Shown one piece after another: positions 17,060-23,863 of a DNA stretch of 64,000 bases. The notes beneath the pieces were generated by a model that saw only the letters and a program-made list of their open reading frames with translations, was not told where the DNA came from and did not search any database. Source of the stretch: Streptomyces sp. NBC_01283 (lineage in GTDB: Bacteria > Actinomycetota > Actinomycetes > Streptomycetales > Streptomycetaceae); the NCBI RefSeq assembly GCF_041435335.1, contig NZ_CP108430.1:5927001-5991000 (forward strand). The letters are read 5' to 3'. Numbering within the stretch: position 1 is the first letter of the stretch; the number at the start of each line of letters is the position of its first letter. The position numbers were made by a program, and so were the translations under genes.

Positions 17060-18400
17060 TCAGCTCTTCGACTGGAGGGTGTCGGCGTCGATCTGCTCGT
17101 CGAGCTTCTTCAGGCGCCCCCGGAGATCGCCCACGCGCCCGGATTCGACGCCGTACGCGAAGTCCCCGAGGGAGACGACGTAGGCGCCGCCGTTGACGGA
17201 GGGCGGCAGGGCCTTGCTGTGCTTGTTCTCCAGGATGTCGAAGAAGGTCCGGAAGGTCGGATCGGCGTCCAGATCGGGGGACTTGAGCGCCGCGAACGTG
17301 GAAGGCACGTTGTGGATGGCGTTCGCGAAGTTCACGACCTGCTTGGTGTCCGCGGTCAGGAACCGCACCAGCTCCCACGCGGCGTTCTGGTGCTTGCTGC
17401 TGTGCGCGATCCCGGCGACGGTGCCGGTGATGAAGCCCCGCCCGTACGTGTCGGCCTGGTCGTCCGGCACGGGCAGCGGCGCCACGCCCCAGTCGAACTT
17501 CGCCTTCGCCTCGTCCAGCATCAGACCGCGCCACTCACCGTCCAGGTGCATGGCGACCTTCCCGGTCAGGAAGGCGTTCTGGCTGGACATCTCGTCGCCG
17601 AAGGTCAGCCGGAACCGCTCCAGGTCATTGAAACCGCCCTGTGCGTCGGCGAGTTGGGTGGCGGTCTTGAAGAACTTGTACGTCTTTGGCTCTTCGGCGA
17701 GGCGTGAGTTTCCCTCGGCGTCGAAGTACTGGGGGCCCCACTGCGCGAAGAGGCGGTCCGGACTGTTCTGGTAGAAGCGGAAGTTGGGCATGAACCCGAC
17801 CTGCTTGTACGAGTGCTTGCCGCTGCGCACGGTCAGCTTCTTGGCGACCTTCTCGAACTCGGACATCGTGCGCGGCGGACGCTCGATGCCCGCCTTCTTG
17901 TAGGCGTCCTTGTTGTAGTACATCCCGAAGGCGTCCGCGAGCAGCGGCAGGGCGCACTGGTTGCCGCGGTAACTCGTGTAGTCAAGGAGGGTCTTGGGGA
18001 AGACCTTGCGCTTGTCCAGGCCGGTCTTCTCCATGAACGGATCGAGGTCCGCCCACATCCCGGAGTCGCAGTACTGGCCGACGTTGTTGGTGGTGAAGGA
18101 GGACACCACGTCCGGTGCCTTGTCGCCGCCCGCCCGCAGGGCCTGGTTCACGGTGTCGTCGGAGACGTTCCCGGTGGCCTTCACGTTGATGTTCGGGTGC
18201 AGCTTCTCGAAGCGGGCGATGCTTTCGTTGACGGCCTTCACCTCGCCGGGCGTCGACCAGCCGTGCCAGAACTTCAGGGTGACCGGCTTGGTCGGGTCGT
18301 CGTTCGCGCTGCCGACGCTCGGGTTGGCGCAGCCGGAGAGCAAGAGACCGGCTGCGGCGAGCGCCGCGGACGCGCAAGTGGGCATGCGCCATCGCGGCAT
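17060..18400 (-). CDS. csnE: carbohydrate-binding lipoprotein of ABC importer
   Basis: A 446-residue extracellular solute-binding lipoprotein. The signal peptide ends in the lipobox LLSGC with Cys24 as lipid site. The mature part shows the family-1 sugar-binding pattern: VTLKFWHGWSTPGEV, then FEKLHPNINVK, and a later VAMHLDGEWRG segment. It is the recognition subunit for CsnF and CsnG. The ATG is preceded by AAGGA. Its leader of about 90 bases contains an unusual C-rich (G-rich on the other strand) repeat tract. In S. coelicolor CsnE takes up chitosan oligosaccharides. Confidence 0.9.
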   Translation of the reverse strand: MPRWRMPTCASAALAAAGLLLSGCANPSVGSANDDPTKPVTLKFWHGWSTPGEVKAVNESIARFEKLHPNINVKATGNVSDDTVNQALRAGGDKAPDVVSSFTTNNVGQYCDSGMWADLDPFMEKTGLDKRKVFPKTLLDYTSYRGNQCALPLLADAFGMYYNKDAYKKAGIERPPRTMSEFEKVAKKLTVRSGKHSYKQVGFMPNFRFYQNSPDRLFAQWGPQYFDAEGNSRLAEEPKTYKFFKTATQLADAQGGFNDLERFRLTFGDEMSSQNAFLTGKVAMHLDGEWRGLMLDEAKAKFDWGVAPLPVPDDQADTYGRGFITGTVAGIAHSSKHQNAAWELVRFLTADTKQVVNFANAIHNVPSTFAALKSPDLDADPTFRTFFDILENKHSKALPPSVNGGAYVVSLGDFAYGVESGRVGDLRGRLKKLDEQIDADTLQSKS

Positions 18401-18416
18401 GGCGGACTTCCTTTAC

Positions 18417-18441
18417 GGGGGAGGGGAGGGGAGGGGCGGGG
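18417..18441 (+). repeat. G-run tract with quadruplex potential
   Basis: Five runs of four or five G separated by single bases lie between csnR and csnE, followed to about 18460 by four GAGGT repeats. The G-rich strand is the template strand for csn transcription. Confidence 0.6.
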
Positions 18442-18488
18442 AGGTGAGGTGAGGTGAGGTGCGGGACGGGCGGGACCGGGCGGGCGGT

Positions 18489-19646
18489 TCAGGCCGTGTC
18501 GAAGACCTGGTCGCGGGCCTGGGTGAGGGCCGAGCGGAGGGCGCCGGTGAGGATCGGGTCGCCGTCGAGTTCGCTGATGCGGATCTCCGGGCGGGGGAGT
18601 GCGAGCCCGGTGAGCTCCTCCTCGACGCGGACCCGCAGTTTGTCGCCGCCGGCCTGCGCCACCGAGCCGGAGAGCACGACGAGTTCGGGGTCGACGACGG
18701 CGACGACCGCGGCGATGCCGGTGGCGATGCGCCGCGCGACCTCACCGAGTGCGGTGTCGTCGGCCATGACCTGCGTCAACGTCGCTCCGCCGCCGGTGAG
18801 TTCGCGCACCACGTACGCGGAGACGAGGCTCTCGAAGCCGCCTCCGGTGCCGTTCCCGCGCGCCAGCGGGGCGTCCGGCAGCGGCATGTAGCCGATCTCG
18901 CCCGCGCCGCCGGTGGCGCCGCGCAGCAGATTGCCGCCGAGCACGATGGCCGCGCCCACGCCCTCGTCGAGCCAGGTGAGGACGTAATTGTCGTAGTCCT
19001 GGGCGGCGCCCTCGTACTGCTCGGCGACGGCGGCCAGGTTCACGTCGTTCTCGATGACGACGGGGGTGCCCAGGACGGCGGCGAGGTCGTCGCGCAGCGT
19101 CCGCGAGTGCCAGCCCGGCAGATGCGGGGCGTACCGCAGCTCACCGGTGTGCGGGTCGATGGCGCCGGGGGTGCCGATCACCGCGGCCCGCAGGTCGTCG
19201 TGGCCGAGGCCCGCCTGGCGCAGCGCCTCGTCGACGGCCTCCGTGACCAGCTGCGCGGTGCGGTGGCGCACGTCCTCGGCGACGGCGACCGCCTCGACGC
19301 GGGCCTGGCCGAGGACGGTGCCGGTGATGTCGGCCACGAGGGCGGTGATGCCGGTCGGATCGGCGGAGAGCGCGGCGACATGGCCTGCGCCCGGGTCGAT
19401 CTCGTACAGCAGGGCGTTGGGGCCCGGCCGGCCGCTGAGGCTGCCGGTGGTGTGCACGAGGCCGGCCGCTTCGAGCCGCCCGAGGAGCTGCGAGGTGGTG
19501 GGCTTGGAGAGGCCGGTCAGCTCACCGATGCGGGTACGGGTGAGGGGGCCGTGCGCGACGAGGAGGTCGAGCACCGCCCGGTCGTTCATGGCGCGCAGGA
19601 CGCTCGGCGTGCCCGGGGTCCCCGGAGTGCTGCCTGCTGCTGCCAT
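18489..19646 (-). CDS. csnR: ROK-family transcriptional repressor of the csn operon
   Basis: This 385-residue regulator has an N-terminal winged helix (about 20-75; TRTRIGELTGLSKPTTSQLL) and a C-terminal ROK domain with ENDVNLAAVAEQ and the GGAGEIGYMPL block where kinases of the family bind metal and sugar. The canonical ROK zinc-finger cysteines are not apparent. As first gene of a csnR-E-F-G-H-K order it matches CsnR of S. coelicolor, which represses this operon and chitosanase genes until chitosan oligosaccharide is present. A palindrome of the expected type sits 73 bases upstream of its start. It is probably autoregulated. Confidence 0.9.
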   Translation of the reverse strand: MAAAGSTPGTPGTPSVLRAMNDRAVLDLLVAHGPLTRTRIGELTGLSKPTTSQLLGRLEAAGLVHTTGSLSGRPGPNALLYEIDPGAGHVAALSADPTGITALVADITGTVLGQARVEAVAVAEDVRHRTAQLVTEAVDEALRQAGLGHDDLRAAVIGTPGAIDPHTGELRYAPHLPGWHSRTLRDDLAAVLGTPVVIENDVNLAAVAEQYEGAAQDYDNYVLTWLDEGVGAAIVLGGNLLRGATGGAGEIGYMPLPDAPLARGNGTGGGFESLVSAYVVRELTGGGATLTQVMADDTALGEVARRIATGIAAVVAVVDPELVVLSGSVAQAGGDKLRVRVEEELTGLALPRPEIRISELDGDPILTGALRSALTQARDQVFDTA

Positions 19647-19718
19647 GACGACCCCTGTCTGTCGGCTGCCCGAAGGTTAACGGCTGTGCGCCGGTCGGCG
19701 TCCGCCCGCTAACTGTTA

Positions 19719-19729
19719 GGAAACTTTCC
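19719..19729. promoter_or_regulatory. predicted CsnR operator
   Basis: GGAAACTTTCC is a perfect 11-base inverted repeat centred on C19724, within the wider TTAGGAAACTTTCCAA. It lies 73 bases upstream of the csnR start. From memory, the CsnR box of Streptomyces is an AGGAAAGTTTCCT-like palindrome, which this closely resembles. Confidence 0.75.
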
Positions 19730-19777
19730 AATTGGTGAGGACCGTACGACTGGCGTGAATGAGGCGTCAATAGCGAA

Positions 19778-19814
19778 CGCCCCCGCGGCAACCAAGTCGT
19801 TACCTGCGGGGGCG
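19778..19814 (-). terminator. hairpin after the mscS gene
   Basis: CGCCCCCGC (19778-19786) pairs with GCGGGGGCG (19806-19814) around a 19-base loop, 40 bases past the mscS stop codon. There is no strong U-tract, as is common in Streptomyces. Confidence 0.5.
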
Positions 19815-19853
19815 TGGTGTTGCAAGGAGTGCGACCTCCCCTGCCCAGGGGCC

Positions 19854-20936
19854 CTACTTCGCCAGGTTCGGCGGCGGGGTTATCGGGGACGCCGCGAGCG
19901 ACTGCGGGGACGTCGCGGACGCGTACGCCGAGGGGGCCGCGACGCCCGCCGACGGGTCCGCCGCGCCCTCCTCCGTCGCCTGGAGCGGGAGGCCGCCCAC
20001 GATGCGGATGCCCGCCTCGTCGAACGCCCCCTTGATGCGCCAGCGCAGCTCGCGCTCCACGCCGAGGGCGTTGCCCGGCATCGTCTTGGCGGAGACCCGT
20101 ACGACCATCGAGTCGAGCAGGACGCTGTCCAGGCCGAGGACCTCGACCGGGCCCCACAGGCGCTCGTTCCACGGCTCGTCCTTGGCCATGGTCTCGCCGA
20201 CCTCGATCAGCGTCGCCTGCACCTTCTGCAGGTCCTCGTCCGGGCGGACGGTGACGTCGACGCCCGCCGTGGACCAGCCCTGGCTGAGGTTGCCGATGCG
20301 CTTGACCTCGCCGTTGCGGACGTACCAGATCTCGCCGTTGTCGCCGCGCAGCTTCGTGACGCGCAGGCCGACCTCGATCACCTCGCCGGACGCGACGCCC
20401 GCGTCGATCGAGTCGCCCACCCCGTACTGGTCCTCAAGGATCATGAAGACGCCGGAGAGGAAGTCCGTGACCAGGTTGCGGGCGCCGAAACCGATCGCCA
20501 CACCCGCGACACCCGCCGAGGCGAGCAGCGGGGCGAGATTGATCTGGAACGTGCCCAGAATCATCAGCGCGGCCGTGCCGAGGATCAGGAACGACGCCAC
20601 CGAACGCAGCACCGAACCTATGGCCTGCGAGCGCTGGCGGCGGCGCTCCACGTTCACGAGGAGACCGCCGAGCGCCGTGCCGTTCACGGACTGTGCCGTG
20701 CGGTTCATGCGCTCTATGAGCTTGGTGATCGAGCGCCGGACGACCACACGCAGGACGACGGCGACGGCGATGATCAACAGGATGCGGAGACCGATGCCCA
20801 GCCACGCCGACCAGTTCTGCTCGACCCAGCTGGCGGCGTTCGTCGCGCTCTCCTGGGCGTCCTCGAAGGTCGGGGACTTCGGCGTCTTCTTGTCGTCCGG
20901 GTCCGTTCCGGCTGCTGACAGGACGGACAGGAACAC
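19854..20936 (-). CDS. MscS-family mechanosensitive ion channel
   Basis: A 360-residue membrane protein of the small-conductance mechanosensitive channel family, which releases solutes on osmotic downshock. Helices are predicted around 35-60 and 110-150. The pore-lining helix is the Gly/Ala-rich LLASAGVAGVAIGFGARNLV, leading into the beta domain (DQYGVGDSIDAG). The C-terminus ends in a low-complexity Ala/Ser/Pro tail. The GTG at 20936 is chosen because GGAGG lies nine bases upstream; the frame continues further up without a ribosome site. It stands alone, divergent from the HNH gene. Confidence 0.9.
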   Translation of the reverse strand: MFLSVLSAAGTDPDDKKTPKSPTFEDAQESATNAASWVEQNWSAWLGIGLRILLIIAVAVVLRVVVRRSITKLIERMNRTAQSVNGTALGGLLVNVERRRQRSQAIGSVLRSVASFLILGTAALMILGTFQINLAPLLASAGVAGVAIGFGARNLVTDFLSGVFMILEDQYGVGDSIDAGVASGEVIEVGLRVTKLRGDNGEIWYVRNGEVKRIGNLSQGWSTAGVDVTVRPDEDLQKVQATLIEVGETMAKDEPWNERLWGPVEVLGLDSVLLDSMVVRVSAKTMPGNALGVERELRWRIKGAFDEAGIRIVGGLPLQATEEGAADPSAGVAAPSAYASATSPQSLAASPITPPPNLAK

Positions 20937-21202
20937 GGCAGGTACCTCCAGGCATAGCGGCCTGCCCAGGAGATGCACCGGGCAGAGACACCACACTAAC
21001 GGGGCATTGTGTGTGGATCGTTGTGATGTTCGAGGGAGAGACAGTGCTCACCTGGGGAAGATGAGGGTGTAGCACATGTGTGGTCGAAAACACTCCGAGC
21101 CCGTTACGAGCACATGCTGGCGCTTGGACCAGGCATGAGGGGAGACTGGCTACAGATCGTCCCGGCGCGAGCCACGCGCCGCCGGCGTAATAGGAGGCAT
21201 CC

Positions 21203-21739
21203 GTGCCGCACGTCCTGGTCCTCAATGCGTCGTACGAGCCTCTGGGCGTCGTACCGCTCCGCCGCGCGCTCGTCCTCGTCCTGGAGAACAAGGCTCTCTG
21301 CCTCGAGGAATCCGGCGCCTTCATGCACAGCGCGACGCGCACTGTCCCCGCACCCAGCGTGGTCCGCCTCAAGCGGTTCGTCCGGGTCCCTTACAGGGGG
21401 CCCGTTCCTCTGACCAGGCGGGCGCTCTTCGCCCGCGACGGCGGTCGGTGCATGTACTGCGGTGGCGTCGCAACCAGCGTCGACCACGTCATTCCGAAGA
21501 GCCGTGGCGGTCAGCACGCCTGGGAGAACGTGGTGGCGTCCTGCCGCCGCTGCAATCACACCAAGGCGGACCGTCATCTCCTGGAGCTGGGGTGGCGCCT
21601 GCGTCACAAGCCCGCGCCGCCCTCGGGCCTCGCGTGGCGCATCATCGGGACCGGGCACAGGGATCCGCGCTGGCTGCCGTACTTGCAGCCGTTCGGCGCG
21701 GACGACGCGATGGCCCGGATCGACGGCATTTCCGCCTGA
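21203..21739 (+). CDS. HNH endonuclease
   Basis: This 178-residue protein has an HNH nuclease fold with zinc cysteines CMYCGG and SCRRCN and the catalytic SVDHVIPKSRGG and ENVVASCRRCNHTKADR segments (about 90-120). The N-terminal about 65 residues (VLVLNASYEPLGVV onward) are the conserved extension found in the widespread actinobacterial and cyanobacterial single-copy HNH family. GTG start with GGAGG seven bases upstream. No phage or methyltransferase genes are nearby, so it is more likely a housekeeping nuclease than part of a restriction or phage system. Target is unknown. Confidence 0.9.
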   Translation: MPHVLVLNASYEPLGVVPLRRALVLVLENKALCLEESGAFMHSATRTVPAPSVVRLKRFVRVPYRGPVPLTRRALFARDGGRCMYCGGVATSVDHVIPKSRGGQHAWENVVASCRRCNHTKADRHLLELGWRLRHKPAPPSGLAWRIIGTGHRDPRWLPYLQPFGADDAMARIDGISA

Positions 21740-21760
21740 GAGATCCGGGCTTTTACGTGT

Positions 21761-21788
21761 GGCCGGGGCGGGCTCGCCAGCCCCGGCC
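21761..21788. terminator. convergent terminator hairpin
   Basis: GGCCGGGGC (21761-21769) pairs with GCCCCGGCC (21780-21788) around a ten-base loop, between the convergent HNH and DUF2335-like genes. Confidence 0.65.
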
Positions 21789-21805
21789 TCCAGCCCCGGC
21801 TTCCC

Positions 21806-22261
21806 TCACTGGCCGTTGCGCCGCTGCACGGCTGTGATCACCGCTGCCAGCGCGGCGACACCGCCGCCGAGCAGACCGGCGCCCGCGCTCGCCGAGCCGT
21901 GGTCGACGCAGTACTTGGCGATCCACAGGTAGCCGACGATCCCGCCCGCCCCGAGGGTCACGCCGGTCACCACGCCCGCCGCCCGGAACCACACGTTGAC
22001 CAGGTCGAGGCGGCGGTTGTGCTCGGCGTCCCTGACCCGCTGGTCGACGAGCTTGTTCTTCATCTGGAATTCCTGCTCGACGAGCGAAAGCATCCGCTCG
22101 GCCGAATCGGACACCAGCTCGTTCCAGATCTTCATCTGCTCGCCGGACGGCAGCTCGCGGTACTCGCCGGTCGTCGCGGGCGGCGCCGCGGGCTCCGGGG
22201 ACGTCTCCGGGGCCGGCGGGTCTTCCGGTTCCGGAGAGCGGGGTGGGACGGGGGCGGTCAT
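21806..22261 (-). CDS. DUF2335-like small membrane protein
   Basis: A 151-residue protein with an acidic Pro/Glu-rich N-terminus (about 1-35), a helical EQ/R-rich segment (SAERMLSLVEQEFQMKNKLVDQ) and two closely spaced membrane helices near 95-115 and 120-140, ending in RRNGQ. The layout fits DUF2335, whose function is not established. Its ATG overlaps the stop of the upstream caspase-like gene (ATGA at 22258-22261), so the two proteins are probably made in fixed ratio. No enzymatic motif is seen. Confidence 0.7.
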   Translation of the reverse strand: MTAPVPPRSPEPEDPPAPETSPEPAAPPATTGEYRELPSGEQMKIWNELVSDSAERMLSLVEQEFQMKNKLVDQRVRDAEHNRRLDLVNVWFRAAGVVTGVTLGAGGIVGYLWIAKYCVDHGSASAGAGLLGGGVAALAAVITAVQRRNGQ

Positions 22262-23766
22262 GGAGTGGTCCCGTTGTCGTCGGGCGAAGGGGATGAGGGA
22301 GCGGCCGGGGACGGTGGCGGGTCCGGCGCCCGCATCTGGGGCACGGGCAGCCGGGCGTACAGGGCGTTCAGGGACCGTTCGACGGCTTCCCGGCTCTCCT
22401 CGCGGGTGGGGCGCGGGGGGACCGGCTGCCGGGGGCGTCCGGTCGGCTGCGGCACCGGTCCTGGAAATCCCCATGCTGCCCACATGCCGTCCATGAAGGC
22501 CTGGCTGCGGGGTGCGGGGGACGACGCCTTGTCGGGCGGGCGGGCGCGGTCGGGCGGCGTCCGCAGCCGCGTGATGATCCCGATGACGGCGAGCACCGCC
22601 CACAGCCCGAGCAGCACCACCGCCGCCCACGTTCCCCGCATCGGCGGCAACGCCCGCAGCAATTCGAAGAGGAGGCCCGCGACCAACGCGACGGCCAGCA
22701 GTACGAGGGCGAACGGCGCCGCGGCGGAGAGTGCGGACGCGGTGGACGCGCGGACCTTGGCCAGGGCGGGACGGGCGAGCGACTGGCCGAGGGCGCGGGT
22801 GCGGTTCCTCACCAACGGCTCCCGGCCGCCGCGCTGCCCGGACCCGGTGAGCCGTACGTCACGTCCGTCCGCCCGCATCAGGACCCGGGCCCCCGGCTGG
22901 GTGGCGAGCGAGTGCACGGAGAGCGGGTGGTCGCCGCCGAGCGCGTCGGCCAGGAACGGGCGGGGAACCCGGTGGACCGGGTCGGCGACGATCAGCGTGA
23001 GACGGCCCTGGAAGTGCCGCAGCAGATACCCGTACCGGTGCTGGAGCGCCTCCGCGAAGGAGGTCTCGGTCGGGGTCTCGGTCGGCCGGTCCGGTTCCAG
23101 GACCACGACGATGTGCCGGGCCGGGGCTCCCTCGATGAGACCGAACAGATCGCTGAGGGGCAGGCCCCGCCGACTGGGGCGACCGTCAGGGTCACCGGCG
23201 TCCACGGCGCCCGCGTAGTGGACGAGCAGCAGATCGTGCGCGTCGCCGACGGCGGACCGGAGCGTGTACGCGCCTTGCGAGGAGGCGCTGTCGAGCAGGA
23301 CGACATGGCCCGGATCGGTGTGGAAGAGACTGCCGGGCCAGCGGGTCAGGGCGTCCCGGGCGGCTTGCGTGGCGAGGGGAGGCAAGCCCGGGAACCGCCA
23401 CCGCTGCCACTGCTGTTCCCGCTCCAGCCGTTCCCGCTCCAGCTGCCGCTCTCGCTGTACCTGCTCCCGCTGTTCCCGCTCTCGCTGTACCTGCTCCCGC
23501 TCGCGTTCCGGCGTCGTCGAGGGGTCAGGCTCGGGCGTCCGCTCCCGCAGCACGTGCTGCTGGCGCTCCTGCCGTTCCCACTGTTCCCTCTCCTGCCACG
23601 CCTGCTCCTGCCACGCCCGCACCCGCTCCCGCTCGTCCGGATCGTCTTCGTACCCGGGCTGGTACCGATAGGCGTCAGCCCAACCGGAATAACCCTCGCC
23701 TTCGCCCTCGTACAGCAGCACGGCACACGACAACCGCGCATCCGGTCGGTGCGCCCGTAACCGCAT
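22258..23766 (-). CDS. caspase-like fold protein, apparently non-catalytic, with C-terminal membrane helices
   Basis: A 502-residue protein. About residues 50-125 are a Gln/Glu/Arg coiled coil with repeated QRERE units. Residues around 130-290 read like a C14 caspase domain: a VVLLDSASSQGAYTL strand-helix, then DLLLVHYAGAVDAGDPDG and LPLSDLFGLIEGAPARHIVVVLEPD. Where active caspases have His-Gly and Asp-Cys-Cys, this has Ala-Gly and Leu-Glu-Pro, so the dyad seems missing. Two membrane helices follow near 365-385 and 390-415 and the tail is Pro-rich. The ATG at 23766 has a GGGGGAGGA SD. The caspase reading is pattern recognition, not a search result. Confidence 0.55.
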   Translation of the reverse strand: MRLRAHRPDARLSCAVLLYEGEGEGYSGWADAYRYQPGYEDDPDERERVRAWQEQAWQEREQWERQERQQHVLRERTPEPDPSTTPEREREQVQREREQREQVQRERQLERERLEREQQWQRWRFPGLPPLATQAARDALTRWPGSLFHTDPGHVVLLDSASSQGAYTLRSAVGDAHDLLLVHYAGAVDAGDPDGRPSRRGLPLSDLFGLIEGAPARHIVVVLEPDRPTETPTETSFAEALQHRYGYLLRHFQGRLTLIVADPVHRVPRPFLADALGGDHPLSVHSLATQPGARVLMRADGRDVRLTGSGQRGGREPLVRNRTRALGQSLARPALAKVRASTASALSAAAPFALVLLAVALVAGLLFELLRALPPMRGTWAAVVLLGLWAVLAVIGIITRLRTPPDRARPPDKASSPAPRSQAFMDGMWAAWGFPGPVPQPTGRPRQPVPPRPTREESREAVERSLNALYARLPVPQMRAPDPPPSPAAPSSPSPDDNGTTP

Positions 23767-23863
23767 GTCGATCCTCCCCCGGCGAGGCTTCCCGTCCATC
23801 ATCGCGCGTCCGGACGCTCAACTGGCAAGTCCCGCAGCCATCTTGTCGACGGCCTTGGCCCGC

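Noticed and set aside
15146-17707. Plus-strand open frame of about 850 codons opposite the csn permeases
   Set aside because: Its composition is that of antisense GC-rich DNA and it has no ribosome site; the csn genes are clearly on the minus strand.
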